DNA of 54,169 bases from Candidatus Gastranaerophilales bacterium (GCA_944325005.1 CALUYO010000011.1:1-54169); one strand, 5' to 3'; positions 26,557-35,192 are shown, counted from the stretch's first letter. Translations and numbers: made by a program. Notes: generated by a model from the sequence alone, not told the origin.

Positions 26557-27876
26557 CTAAGCAATTTCTTCATATGCCGCAGGATTGTTCAGCAAATCGT
26601 AATTGATTTCGTTTTCGTTATCTGCAATTGCCGCAACAACAACCGCATCTGATGTTACGTTTACAAGAGTCCTCATCATATCGGTAATTCTTTCGATTGT
26701 AAACAGGAATGCAAATCCTGCAACGAGCTGTTCAGGGCTTAATCCCATTCCGTTAAGAATTAATGCAATTGTAATTAATCCCGCCCCCGGAATTCCGGCA
26801 CATGTTGAAGACGCAATTATTGCAAGAAGTGCAATTTGTATGATTAAAAACGGTGTTAATGCAACGCCGTAAGCCTGTGCTAAGAATATAACGGCAACAG
26901 TCTGTAATAGTGCTGTTCCGTCCATATTAAGAGTTGCTCCTAACGGGAGAACAAAGCTTGCAATTTTATGAGAAATTCCACGTTTTTCACAGCATGCAAT
27001 TGTCAATGGCAGAGTTGCCGATGAGCTTGCAGTGCCAAAAGCAACCATCATAGCTTCTGCAATAGCAGAATAAAGCATGCCGATATTGACTTTTGAAAAG
27101 AATTTTAAGAAAAGAGGGTATACAACGCATAGCTGCAGCATAAAGCCTACAAACAGCACCAGCAGATATTTTGAAATACTTGTAAAAATATCTATACCAA
27201 AGCTTGATACCGCACTTGCTGTCAGAGCAAAAACACCGGGCGCTGCAAAGTACATAATCCAGTCAGTAATTTTCATTGTAGCTGCAAATACAGATTCAAA
27301 GAAAGATACAATAGGTCTGTTTACATCTCCGACTTTAGCAAGAGCGACAGCAAAGATTAGTACGAATACGATAATCGGTACCATATCACCTGCTGCAAAA
27401 GAATGAATAGGATTGCTTGGTATGAAGCCTAAAAATATGTTTAAAACATTATGCTGCTGTTCCATTGCGGTTGCAACAGATGCCTGAACTTCACTTGCAG
27501 CATTCGCAGCAATATAATGTGCGGCACCGATGCCGGGTTTAAATAATAAAGCCAGAACAGCGCCGATTGCAACTGCAATGGAAGTTATAATTCCGTAATA
27601 AACAATCATTTTTGTTCCGAATTTTCCTAACTGTTTATTATCCCCTATACTTGTAATTCCTATAATTATCGCCGATACAACCAGCGGAATTACAACCATC
27701 TGTATTAATCTTATAAATACCTGACCTATAAATGTCAAAATTGTAGATACCAGCGGGTATTCATGTCCGTGTAAAAATATTCCGACAATAATCCCGAGAA
27801 TAATTCCGAAGAAAATATGCCAGTTTCGCTTAATCCCGAGACCTAATGCGATAAGTATCTGCATATGTAATTTCAT
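26557..27876 (-). CDS. Dicarboxylate/amino acid:cation symporter (DAACS, GltP/DctA-like)
   Basis: 439 aa, membrane protein with eight helices and two re-entrant loops. Family motifs: SSSATLPLTIACCE (Ser-rich hairpin 1), LGATLNMDGTALLQ (the NMDGT sodium motif) and GIPGAGLITIALIL (hairpin 2). Takes up glutamate, aspartate or C4-dicarboxylates with Na+ or H+. The Asp/Arg pattern in helix 8 is not sufficient for me to name the substrate. Preceded by GAAAAGAGG. Monocistronic, with a hairpin after the stop. Confidence 0.92.
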   Translation of the reverse strand: MKLHMQILIALGLGIKRNWHIFFGIILGIIVGIFLHGHEYPLVSTILTFIGQVFIRLIQMVVIPLVVSAIIIGITSIGDNKQLGKFGTKMIVYYGIITSIAVAIGAVLALLFKPGIGAAHYIAANAASEVQASVATAMEQQHNVLNIFLGFIPSNPIHSFAAGDMVPIIVFVLIFAVALAKVGDVNRPIVSFFESVFAATMKITDWIMYFAAPGVFALTASAVSSFGIDIFTSISKYLLVLFVGFMLQLCVVYPLFLKFFSKVNIGMLYSAIAEAMMVAFGTASSSATLPLTIACCEKRGISHKIASFVLPLGATLNMDGTALLQTVAVIFLAQAYGVALTPFLIIQIALLAIIASSTCAGIPGAGLITIALILNGMGLSPEQLVAGFAFLFTIERITDMMRTLVNVTSDAVVVAAIADNENEINYDLLNNPAAYEEIA

Positions 27877-27991
27877 AAAAAACCTCTTTTCAAATAACTA
27901 ATGTTACTTGAAAATTATACAACTTTTTATTCAAAAGTTCAAATTTTTTGAATAAAAATCGTAGGATTGATGTACTGCGCGATATACAGAA

Positions 27992-28549
27992 TTAAAATCT
28001 TTTTAAAATAAATCTTTTCATTTTGTCAAACAAAGCGTGAAATATAGTTTTATATCTGGCGCATTCTGCATCTAAAAGGTATAGATTCCCTTCTTTCGAC
28101 AACCCGATTTGGTGTATATCGATATTATTAATATCAAATGTGCGATATCCTTTTTTACGTATATTTTCTTTGATTTGTCCTACAAAACCCTCAGAGAGTC
28201 CGTGTTGATACAGCTTTTCTTCAAAATAGTAATACACATTTCCGATGTGTCCTTGTTTGTAAACAGGTACGTCAAAACTTTCATGTGGACGATTTAGCGG
28301 GAAATGATTCCCATCAGTAAGTTTTAAAATTTTCCCGTCTGGAGTCTCAAAGATTATTGCTGAGGAACCTCTGTTTAAGTAGCTTTTAACATTTTGTGAT
28401 GCAAGAGAATCATCTTTAGAAACGTTTTTAATGAATATATCAGCAAAATTTTCGCCGTTTTGTCTAAGTTTTTGAAGAGCTTTTCGTAAAGGTATTGGCT
28501 TAGGATACGTTTCATAAGCGGGGTAAGGATTATTGGAAATTTTTATCAT
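27992..28549 (-). CDS. Small kinase-fold-like hypothetical protein, 185 aa
   Basis: I do not recognise a family. After an N-terminal helical part, residues 60-78 (RGSSAIIFETPDGKILKLT) look like two N-lobe strands with a Gly-Ser turn and a Lys at 76 in the VAIK-like position; residues 139-165 (DINNIDIHQIGLSKEGNLYL then LDAECA) resemble a phosphotransferase catalytic loop (D144, H146) and metal-binding Asp (D160). This is a very short version of the fold. Basic C-terminal tail. No signal peptide. Alone between the symporter and the tRNA-Pro cluster. Confidence 0.6.
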   Translation of the reverse strand: MIKISNNPYPAYETYPKPIPLRKALQKLRQNGENFADIFIKNVSKDDSLASQNVKSYLNRGSSAIIFETPDGKILKLTDGNHFPLNRPHESFDVPVYKQGHIGNVYYYFEEKLYQHGLSEGFVGQIKENIRKKGYRTFDINNIDIHQIGLSKEGNLYLLDAECARYKTIFHALFDKMKRFILKRF

Positions 28550-28605
28550 ATACTATATAAAATGCTAACAATTTATTATTTGCTATTTAATTTAAAATAA
28601 AAAAA

Positions 28606-28679
28606 TCGGGATGACAAGATTCGAACTTGCGACCCCCGCGACCCGAACACGGTGCGCTACCAGACTGCGCTACATCCCG
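28606..28679 (-). tRNA. tRNA-Pro(CGG)
   Basis: Cloverleaf on the minus strand: acceptor CGGGATG/CATCCCG, D arm GCGC-AGTCTGGTA-GCGC, anticodon stem CCGTG/CGCGG with loop TTCGGGT (anticodon CGG), T arm GCAAG-TTCGAAT-CTTGT, discriminator A. CCA is not encoded. Followed by a T-rich stretch. Confidence 0.93.
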
Positions 28680-28725
28680 ATAATTTATTATTTGGTTTTC
28701 AGATGTTCTACATTTGAAAAGGTGG

Positions 28726-28778
28726 GCTACCACCTCTCGCGAAACAATTCACCGGATTGTTTCACTCATACCGTATGA
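28726..28778. repeat. Palindrome cluster R1 between the tRNA-Pro genes
   Basis: Two inverted repeats side by side: GAAACAAT (28741-28748) / ATTGTTTC (28756-28763), 8 bp perfect; and TCATAC-C-GTATGA (28766-28778). On the minus strand the first is followed by GAGAGGTGGTAGC and a further small hairpin AGGTGG/CCACCT, which echoes the D-arm sequence TGGTAGC of the flanking tRNAs. Confidence 0.55.
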
Positions 28779-28801
28779 AATTTTCAATTGCTTTGAAAAA
28801 A

Positions 28802-28875
28802 TCGGAACGACAGGATTTGAACCTGCGACCTCTACCACCCCAAGGTAGCACGCTACCAAGCTGCGCCACGTCCCG
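28802..28875 (-). tRNA. tRNA-Pro(GGG)
   Basis: Minus-strand cloverleaf: acceptor CGGGACG/CGTTCCG (one G-T pair), D arm with AGCTTGGTAGC, anticodon stem CTACC/GGTAG with loop TTGGGGT (anticodon GGG), T arm GCAGG-TTCAAAT-CCTGT, discriminator A, no CCA encoded. Confidence 0.92.
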
Positions 28876-28903
28876 ATTATATTTCCTCAGGACAGTGACG
28901 CTT

Positions 28904-28975
28904 GTTCGCTACGCTACCAAGTCCCTCTCACAAACGATACTTAATCGTTTGTTCGGCAGAGTGCCACGTCCCGAT
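28904..28975 (-). pseudogene. tRNA-Pro 5'-part fragment interrupted by a hairpin (R2)
   Basis: On the minus strand CGGGACGTGGC (the 5' end of tRNA-Pro(GGG)) is followed by ~38 nt containing a perfect 9-bp hairpin ACAAACGAT/ATCGTTTGT (28930-28952), then CTTGGTAGCG as in the tRNA D arm, and then unrelated sequence. Anticodon and T arms are missing, so it cannot be a working tRNA. The insertion shares TGAGAGG and TGGTAGC with R1. Confidence 0.55.
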
Positions 28976-29038
28976 ATTTTTTAATTTTCAATCTGCTGCT
29001 TCATGATTATAACACCTCAAAATTTTTTGTAAATCCAA

Positions 29039-29067
29039 TTGCAATTTTTACGAAAAAATGTTAATAT
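29039..29067 (+). promoter_or_regulatory. Promoter set against the TPR gene start (leaderless)
   Basis: TTGCAA (29039-29044), 17-nt spacer, TAATAT (29062-29067), then 7 nt to ATG 29075. No Shine-Dalgarno. Confidence 0.45.
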
Positions 29068-29074
29068 ATATTCT

Positions 29075-30151
29075 ATGGATATTAATGATTTAAGAAAACA
29101 AATATTTTTGAATTCCCAGTATTGTACATATTATAATTTTAACAATAACACTGTACTGGCAGGTATTATGAGAAGCAACGGGTACAGATATTCCGTCAGA
29201 CTCCCCGAAGAAAAACTAAAAAATGTAAATAAAAATTACAGAAAATTTACTACAATAATGAATTGCGTTGTAGCATTAGAGATTATTCTTTATATTTATC
29301 TTGTAATTTTTCCTTACTATACTCAACTAATGAAACTTCCGTTTATTGCGGTAGTTCTTCTTTTATCTTTAATACCTTTAATGGCTCTATATTTGACATA
29401 TATTGCGGTTAATTATCTTTATGAAAATTATTTGTCTCGGTATATAGGTACTTTTCAGAGAATTAAGTTTAAACCGGATATCCGATATATTGATGAAAAG
29501 GCTTTTGAAGAGTATAAAAAAACTCCGAGAAAAAGTGTTTTTATTGTTGCTATATTATTAATAATTTTTTGTTTATATATTATTACACCTTTTGTTATAA
29601 CTTCATACAATAATAAAGGTAAGTTTGATGCAGCAATTAAGCTTTCTAACAGTTATTTGATGTTTATGCCTGTAGCTCCTGAGATATATGCTCAAAGAGC
29701 TTTTGCAAAATATAATTTGAAACAGTATGCGGATGCTATAAAAGATTATCAGAAAGCTAATGAGTATAGTCTGTCAGATAATTTTTCTACTGATATTCTT
29801 GGAGTAAAAGTAAGCTATTTGCCTTATAAAAAAATGCTTGACGAATTTGATCTGGCTATTGATGCTGAAACTGATAAACCTTTCAAATACTATTTGATGT
29901 GTGAAAAAGCAAATTATCTCTTAATGCATAAAGATTACAGAGCAGCTTATAACATTTATACAAATCTTATTAATCTTTATAATAAAGGGCAAAAAGTATT
30001 TATTTCACCGCCATCAGTTCATTATAACAGAGCTCTTGCAGCTTCGGCTCTCGGGTATCAAACTCAGGCAAAAAATGATTTTGATATTGCTAAAAAAATG
30101 TGTCCGGACTGTAAATTTTCTGTCGGCCTAACTCTTATAGAAAAACCTTAG
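29075..30151 (+). CDS. Membrane-anchored TPR protein
   Basis: 358 aa from ATG 29075 (MDINDLRKQIF). An earlier in-frame ATG at 29039 coincides with the -35 box. Three hydrophobic segments: ~61-80, ~86-112 and ~155-182. The C-terminal ~170 residues contain tetratricopeptide-type helices (SYLMFMPVAPEIYAQRAFAK, DAIKDYQKANEY, YNRALAASALGYQTQAKNDF). Ends with a Cys pair (KKMCPDCKF). TPRs mediate protein contacts; the partner is unknown. Not in an operon with a recognised system. Confidence 0.8.
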   Translation: MDINDLRKQIFLNSQYCTYYNFNNNTVLAGIMRSNGYRYSVRLPEEKLKNVNKNYRKFTTIMNCVVALEIILYIYLVIFPYYTQLMKLPFIAVVLLLSLIPLMALYLTYIAVNYLYENYLSRYIGTFQRIKFKPDIRYIDEKAFEEYKKTPRKSVFIVAILLIIFCLYIITPFVITSYNNKGKFDAAIKLSNSYLMFMPVAPEIYAQRAFAKYNLKQYADAIKDYQKANEYSLSDNFSTDILGVKVSYLPYKKMLDEFDLAIDAETDKPFKYYLMCEKANYLLMHKDYRAAYNIYTNLINLYNKGQKVFISPPSVHYNRALAASALGYQTQAKNDFDIAKKMCPDCKFSVGLTLIEKP

Positions 30152-30235
30152 AGTTTTAACAATATTAACTAACCTGTTATAGTATTGAGTTTTTAATTCT
30201 TTTAAGGTATTCTAATGTATAGAGAGGGAGAATTT

Positions 30236-31513
30236 ATGCTTACTTTAGAAGACTTAAAAGAAATTAATGATGTAATAAAAGCACTTGCGGAATTTGTTCA
30301 GAATGATGAAACAGTAAAGCCTGATTTTGAAGAGTATCTAAGAACAATAGGGCATAACGGAATGAACTTTCAATCTGCTTGCTTTAATTATATTTTTGAG
30401 AGAAATCTGGATCATAAAAGTATATTAACTTTATTTTTAGAAAATTCTAAAAAACTGCCAGCATCAACTAAAAAAATAATAAAGGCATTGATGCAGTCAA
30501 TATCGTCAATATTTGAAATTAAACGTGTTTTGCAGAATGGCTTTGACTTGAATAATATTATTAATGAGAAAACATACAGTGTTGTTTCTCTTGTTAAGAT
30601 GACAACATTTAGAGGAATGGGAGCAGGTCAGTATGTTGTTGCAAGAATTTTTAAATTTGAGAATGCGTATTATCTTCTTGAAATTTCAGGAGTGCTGCCT
30701 TCTACCAGAAGAGATGATGCATTGAGATATTCAGTGGCAAAGATTATACAAAATCCGGAGCTTGTATACCTTGATAATTCTGAAAAACAGAAAGAAATAG
30801 AAGAAAATATTAAGGAAATATATGACAAATTTATAGAATTTTTTGGTAAAGACGAGATTGTTACCACCAATAAATTTGCTGATGATTTAATAGGAGCATT
30901 CAATGATTTTGCTGAAGGCGGAGAAAAAATAGATTTTCAGGACAAAATTCAAACACTTGATAATTATAAATTTTTTGATGTATCGGAATTTAATAATTCA
31001 TATGATAACTTTTTAGAAAATTCACTTGGAGGATTTTCTTCTCATAAAGAAACTTATGACGTAGGAATTGTCTTTGATAAGGAATTAGGTTTGTACGCTG
31101 TTCCTTTTTTGACAACGTTCGATAAAGCTGTAGAAAATCCGGACAGTGTTGAGAATGCAAAAGCATGTGTAGAATTTTTTCTTAATAATGATAAGTTTTC
31201 CGCAAATATTATAAAAAGAGTTGCCGGACGCCATGAAAATTTTATGGATTCAGTAAATAAGCTTCTGGGAACAAGTTATACGCTGGATGAGCTTTTGGAA
31301 CACTATAAAGCAAGATATTTGGAGAATAAAATATTTTCCTCAACTACCGTATTATATAAGTCAAAAGCATTTTCAAGAACTCTTGGTATAATAGAGGAAG
31401 ATATAGAAAAACCGGAACTTGAAGGTATAGACTTGAGCAAAATCGGAAGGAATGATCCTTGCCCTTGCGGCAGCGGCAAAAAGTTTAAAAAATGCTGCGG
31501 TGCAAATTTATAA
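30236..31513 (+). CDS. Hypothetical protein with C-terminal SEC-C zinc motif
   Basis: 425 aa from ATG 30236, which has AGAGAGGGAG just upstream; the ATG at 30215 precedes that site. The last ~22 residues, [20 protein letters not shown], are a textbook SEC-C (SecA C-terminal type) zinc-binding motif with CxCx8CC. The long N-terminal part is acidic, alpha-rich and unrecognised (helices around [20 protein letters not shown]). SEC-C tails in other proteins bind zinc and contact SecB, ribosomes or nucleic acids. Convergent with maf (3-nt gap). Confidence 0.8.
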   Translation: MLTLEDLKEINDVIKALAEFVQNDETVKPDFEEYLRTIGHNGMNFQSACFNYIFERNLDHKSILTLFLENSKKLPASTKKIIKALMQSISSIFEIKRVLQNGFDLNNIINEKTYSVVSLVKMTTFRGMGAGQYVVARIFKFENAYYLLEISGVLPSTRRDDALRYSVAKIIQNPELVYLDNSEKQKEIEENIKEIYDKFIEFFGKDEIVTTNKFADDLIGAFNDFAEGGEKIDFQDKIQTLDNYKFFDVSEFNNSYDNFLENSLGGFSSHKETYDVGIVFDKELGLYAVPFLTTFDKAVENPDSVENAKACVEFFLNNDKFSANIIKRVAGRHENFMDSVNKLLGTSYTLDELLEHYKARYLENKIFSSTTVLYKSKAFSRTLGIIEEDIEKPELEGIDLSKIGRNDPCPCGSGKKFKKCCGANL

Positions 31514-31516
31514 CTG

Positions 31517-32074
31517 CTAAAGTAATTTTAATAACGCTTTAGAGCTTATACCAATAATATTTTCTAAATCGCCCGTATAGGATTTAATATATCCTGCGGG
31601 CATTTCTTGTATACCATAAGAGCCGGCTTTGTCAAACGGTTTAAAATTATCAATATAATACTTAATCTGTATATCAGTAAGATTTTCAAACGTAACTTTG
31701 CTTGTTGTTGAATTTTTCTTGAACTCTTTTGTATCAGAATTAATAACTACTATACTTGTAACTACAATGTGTGTTCTGCCTGAGAGTTTTTTGAGCATTT
31801 TAAATGCGCCGTCATATCCTTCAGGTTTGCCTAAGATTTCATTATCAAGTACAACAACTGTATCTGCGCCGATTATTAATGAAGGCTCTTTAACCAGAGG
31901 AATGACTGCTTTAGCCTTATTAAAGGCTAAGTTTTCTATAAAATCGTAAGAAAAATCCGTCCTCGTATGATCTTCGATATACGGCGACGGAATAATTTCA
32001 AATCCAATATTAAGTTTTTTCAGAATATCTGCTCTTCTGGGAGAAGAAGAAGCAAGGATTATTTTTCCCACCAT
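31517..32074 (-). CDS. maf: Maf-like nucleoside triphosphate pyrophosphatase
   Basis: 185 aa, typical length. Hallmarks: N-terminal LASSSPRRADILKKL (phosphate-binding), IIGADTVVVLDNEILGKP with catalytic Asp, and C-terminal DKAGSYGIQEMPAGYI. Hydrolyses non-canonical dTTP/UTP-like nucleotides as house-cleaning enzyme; overexpression blocks septation in B. subtilis. TATAAT lies ~22 nt before the start on the minus strand with a GCGGGAA leader. Confidence 0.93.
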   Translation of the reverse strand: MVGKIILASSSPRRADILKKLNIGFEIIPSPYIEDHTRTDFSYDFIENLAFNKAKAVIPLVKEPSLIIGADTVVVLDNEILGKPEGYDGAFKMLKKLSGRTHIVVTSIVVINSDTKEFKKNSTTSKVTFENLTDIQIKYYIDNFKPFDKAGSYGIQEMPAGYIKSYTGDLENIIGISSKALLKLL

Positions 32075-32131
32075 TTGTTCCCGCTTTCTTATGTTTATTA
32101 TAGCCTAAAAAAACGGGAACATAAATTTTTA

Positions 32132-32368
32132 TTAGTACTGGGACGTTTTATTATATCTTGCGGTTCTTGCATTGATAGCGTAACATGCAATATTCAACCT
32201 TTGTTTAAGGTTCATCATATTGCGGTACATACTTGCATAATCGTTCATAGCACCCATCATTTTTTCCGGGTCTACCATCGATTCCATGTTGTCATGGTTG
32301 TCAACTTTTTCTTCTGCATATTTCTTAACCAAGAGCTGGTCAATATAATCTTCAGCACCTATTGCCAT
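32132..32368 (-). CDS. Hypothetical protein, 78 aa
   Basis: Strong ribosome site GGGAGGA 6 nt before ATG. Sequence is helical, Met- and Asn-rich: GAEDYIDQLLVKKYAEEKVD, then MVDPEKMMGAMNDYASMYRN, then LKQRLNIACYAINART. No membrane segment. No family recognised. Lies 57 nt upstream of maf on the same strand and may be cotranscribed with it. Confidence 0.65.
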   Translation of the reverse strand: MAIGAEDYIDQLLVKKYAEEKVDNHDNMESMVDPEKMMGAMNDYASMYRNMMNLKQRLNIACYAINARTARYNKTSQY

Positions 32369-32509
32369 AGATATCCTCCCTAAATTTAATTGTAATCCTA
32401 TTGATGTGTTTGATGAGAAAGTGTGTTAGAGTATCCTAAATATTCCTTATATATATACTAAGTATTTCTTTCCCAAAAAATTGTCTGTTTTTTCGAGAAA
32501 TGTAAAGAT

Positions 32510-32538
32510 TTGTTTACAATTAATTTATATGCTATAAT
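32510..32538 (+). promoter_or_regulatory. Promoter set against the U32-like gene start (leaderless)
   Basis: TTGTTTACA region (TTGTTT 32510-32515), 17-nt spacer, perfect TATAAT (32533-32538), exactly 6 nt to ATG 32545. No Shine-Dalgarno. Confidence 0.55.
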
Positions 32539-32544
32539 TGATTT

Positions 32545-34188
32545 ATGGGAAGTATAAAAATAGTAGCACCTGTTAAAAAACCTGATGATATTGACGTTTT
32601 TGCAAAAGAAACTTCTTGCAGGGACTACTATGTTTATTATAAAAAGTTTTTAAATAATAATTTTGAGTATGTAAATGAGTTTGTAGAGACCGCAAAGCGT
32701 AACAAATGTTCAATTTATATTAATTTCAAACATGATATCACCGAAGAAAATCTTGCGGAGATAAAAAAAATGTTACGTTTTTTGAAAACGGCAGGTATTG
32801 ACGGTATTTTTATTAACAGTTTTGCGATATTGGAAGCTATTAAGGTATTCAATCTGCCATTTAAAGTTATAGCTGATTCATACTTTGATATTCATAATCT
32901 TGCCGGTATTGATTTTATAAATAATTTTCATAAGGTTGATGAAATTATTATTACAGAAGAAATTTACATGAAAAATATTGCCAAGATTAAAAAATTTACA
33001 AAACTGCCTCTGGCAATAGACAGCGATAACCTTCCTTATTGTGCGGAAGATATAAAAAAGCTCAAGGCAATTGACAGTGTTATAATCAAGGGAAAGTTTG
33101 CCAACTCTGAAGAAATTCTGGAGGCTATTGAGCTGATACAAAAAATTCTTGATAAACCAAAACTTTTTAAGCATCAAAAACTGCCGTTCAAACATGTCAG
33201 AAAAAGTATTTATAGTACTAATCATTTCCTAGGTGTTGTCGTAAGTGCGGAAGGTCAGGATTTTAAATTCAGCAGGAATATTAAAAATTTTGAATGGAAA
33301 ATTACGAAACCTAAAACAGGACGGGTTTTGGATTATTCTAAAAAGGATATTTACAGAATTAATTTACGTCTTTCAGAGCTCGCACAGATAAAAGAACTTG
33401 AGAAATATATAAAAAAAGCAGGTACAAATCCGGTTTATTCTGTAGAATACGGGGAAATTCTTGCTACATGCGATCTTGCAACAAGCAGTTTCAGTGATAT
33501 TATTATGAAAGTAAAAAAATTCTGTACCAAATACGGGATTAAATTTCAGCTTTCAACTCCGCGAATTTTAATAGAGAGAGATTTTGACAGAGTTTATGAG
33601 TATGTAAAGCAGATTCTGCTCACTACCCCGGCGCCTGACAGTTTGATAATAAATAATATCGGGTATTTTTGGACTGCAATTAATGACCCTGAGATAAATC
33701 ATATTCCTATAGAAATCGGTCAGGGAATTAATTTATTGAACAGTCTTTCGATAAAATGTCTGAATAATCTTTCTCCGATTGATACTGTAGACTTTACATC
33801 TTTTTCTGATATTGAAAGCACTATTAAGACTATTAAAAAGATAAAAAATGATATTCCGAACAAAAAGTATACTGTTGCCGGTAATATAAGAGTTCCAAGT
33901 TTGGGGCTGTGTCCGTTGAATAATGATAGTGCAATTATTTCCCGTCTTTCTTGCAAGGCTCCTTGTCACAGAGGCGGTTATGCCCTTCATGATCCTTCTC
34001 TTGATAAAATTTATCCTTTTACATGTGATGGATTTTGCAGAATGCACATGTTTGAAGATAAAATTCTGGAAGAATTTGATAAAGTAGAGGAATTATACAG
34101 ATCAGGGGTTAATGAATTTGTATTTGATTTAAATGCACTTAGTGCAAAATTTGTACCGATTTTACTGGATAAATTTTTCAGGAGTTAA
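32545..34188 (+). CDS. Divergent U32-peptidase-like, two-barrel protein with Cys cluster
   Basis: 547 aa. Reads as two TIM-barrel-like halves: residues ~1-200 (strands such as SIYINFKHDI, GIDGIFINSFAILEAI, FKVIADSYFDIHN, VDEIIITEEI) and ~270-540. Close to the C-terminus are LGLCPLNND, SCKAPCHRGG and FTCDGFCRMHMF, a Cys arrangement like the iron-sulfur ligands of U32 proteins (UbiU/V, TrhP, RlhA). Those enzymes hydroxylate RNA or quinones. The N-terminal half lacks the canonical PAG start of the family, so the assignment is tentative. The true U32 protein at 41225 is a useful contrast. Confidence 0.55.
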   Translation: MGSIKIVAPVKKPDDIDVFAKETSCRDYYVYYKKFLNNNFEYVNEFVETAKRNKCSIYINFKHDITEENLAEIKKMLRFLKTAGIDGIFINSFAILEAIKVFNLPFKVIADSYFDIHNLAGIDFINNFHKVDEIIITEEIYMKNIAKIKKFTKLPLAIDSDNLPYCAEDIKKLKAIDSVIIKGKFANSEEILEAIELIQKILDKPKLFKHQKLPFKHVRKSIYSTNHFLGVVVSAEGQDFKFSRNIKNFEWKITKPKTGRVLDYSKKDIYRINLRLSELAQIKELEKYIKKAGTNPVYSVEYGEILATCDLATSSFSDIIMKVKKFCTKYGIKFQLSTPRILIERDFDRVYEYVKQILLTTPAPDSLIINNIGYFWTAINDPEINHIPIEIGQGINLLNSLSIKCLNNLSPIDTVDFTSFSDIESTIKTIKKIKNDIPNKKYTVAGNIRVPSLGLCPLNNDSAIISRLSCKAPCHRGGYALHDPSLDKIYPFTCDGFCRMHMFEDKILEEFDKVEELYRSGVNEFVFDLNALSAKFVPILLDKFFRS

Positions 34189-34198
34189 TAATAAAAAA

Positions 34199-34227
34199 AG
34201 AACCTGCGTTTACAGGTTCTTTTTTTA
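34199..34227. terminator. Bidirectional terminator
   Basis: Perfect 8-bp stem AGAACCTG (34199-34206) / CAGGTTCT (34213-34220), loop CGTTTA, seven T after it and seven A before it. Serves both the U32-like gene and the convergent prepilin. Confidence 0.85.
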
Positions 34228-34244
34228 TATTTTGAGTTATCAAA

Positions 34245-34904
34245 CTATTTAGCGTATAATACAGCTCTTGCAGCCGGAGAGTTCGGCAACATAGTTTGAT
34301 CGTAGAACACAACCGGATAAACATCAGTTGGGTTTGTGCTCTGGCAAGTATTAGCACCTGTGCCTGTAGGTGTACCTTTGTCGCACTGGATCATTTTGTT
34401 TGGAGCTTTAACACCGTTTACGTCAATGAAACCATAGCAAGGAGTAGTACTTCCAGTGGTATCGTCTTTAGAACATTCTGTTGCAGCATTCGGATCGAAT
34501 GAGAACATAATACCGTCATTGAAGAACAATGTTGTATTTTGAGCTCCTAATGTTAAAGTACCTGCACCTTCCATAGTACCGGCAGTTGTTGTAACAGCGT
34601 AAGCTTTGTCGCCATTTTTAACGTTAGTAAACCCGGTTTCAGTTCTAACAACGTTCATACGGCTTTTAAGCATGTCTTCCAAAGTATAGTTAGTGCCGTC
34701 CAAATCAGCAAAGTTGTAGTCGTCTAAAGCAACGTTAAGTGTAACAGCCTGAGACAAAGCAGATAATGCTTTTTTGTAAGCAGCTTTGTACTGAGCACCC
34801 TGAGTAGAGTTCATCAATGTCGGCATAGTCATTGCAGCTACAACACCGATGATACCTAATGTGATTAACACTTCTGCGAGTGTAAAGCCGAATCTTTTTG
34901 TCAT
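34245..34904 (-). CDS. Type II/IV prepilin, paralogue 1
   Basis: 219 aa with GAAAGGTG before ATG. Class III signal MTKRFG then FTLAEVLITLGIIGVVAAMT (cleavage after Gly6, Glu at +5). The first ~75 residues are almost identical to the prepilin at 35272, as is the last ~60 (DVYPVVFYDQT through AARAVLYAK). The middle (~80-140) differs. Has an N-terminal hydrophobic helix and a globular domain with Cys pairs. In this lineage such proteins are numerous; whether this one forms a pilus shaft, a minor pilin or a T2SS pseudopilus is unknown. Own promoter 145 nt upstream. Confidence 0.92.
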   Translation of the reverse strand: MTKRFGFTLAEVLITLGIIGVVAAMTMPTLMNSTQGAQYKAAYKKALSALSQAVTLNVALDDYNFADLDGTNYTLEDMLKSRMNVVRTETGFTNVKNGDKAYAVTTTAGTMEGAGTLTLGAQNTTLFFNDGIMFSFDPNAATECSKDDTTGSTTPCYGFIDVNGVKAPNKMIQCDKGTPTGTGANTCQSTNPTDVYPVVFYDQTMLPNSPAARAVLYAK

Positions 34905-35163
34905 AATCTTTTCACCTTTCTTTTTAGTAAAACTTTCTGATTCCTCAAAAATGTCTTACGCTTTTATCTCTCTATCCTTTAAAATTTATATCGAATCTTC
35001 TCCAAAACATGTGGATATGCATAAAAACTCTTTTGAAAAATCTTTTTGTACCCTTATTTTAAAGTATTTTTCATAAAAAGTCAATAGCTTAACAAAAATT
35101 ATTAATTAATTTTAACTAATTCTAAAGGATTAGAAGCATAAAAATCATCTGTATGAAGTATAT
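34905..35163 (-). promoter_or_regulatory. Long 5' leader and upstream region of prepilin 1
   Basis: Predicted +1 near 35049, so the leader is about 145 nt. It contains TTATGCATAT (minus strand, 35015-35024) that is repeated in the leader of prepilin 2, and ends with GAAAGGTGAAAAGATT before the ATG, also identical in both. Nothing else recognised in the gap up to the terminator of prepilin 2. Confidence 0.45.
35056..35084 (-). promoter_or_regulatory. Promoter of prepilin 1
   Basis: Minus strand TTGACT (35079-35084), 17-nt spacer, TAAAAT (35056-35061). Same spacing and same -10 as the promoter of prepilin 2. Confidence 0.65.
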
Positions 35164-35191
35164 AAAAAAACGGCGGGGTGAAACTCCGCCG
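35164..35191 (-). terminator. Terminator of prepilin 2
   Basis: 8-bp G/C-rich stem CGGCGGGG (35171-35178) / CTCCGCCG (35184-35191) with one G-U pair, loop TGAAA, followed on the minus strand by seven T (35164-35170). Confidence 0.85.
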
Positions 35192-35192
35192 A

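Noticed and set aside
26498..26560. Possible preQ1 riboswitch ahead of queF
   Set aside because: The loop of the hairpin is six T (on the minus strand) and lacks the C-rich loop and A-rich tail of preQ1-I; a plain terminator explains it better.
28904..28975. Third, intron-containing tRNA-Pro
   Set aside because: Only the acceptor 5' strand and part of the D arm are present; no anticodon or T arm follows.
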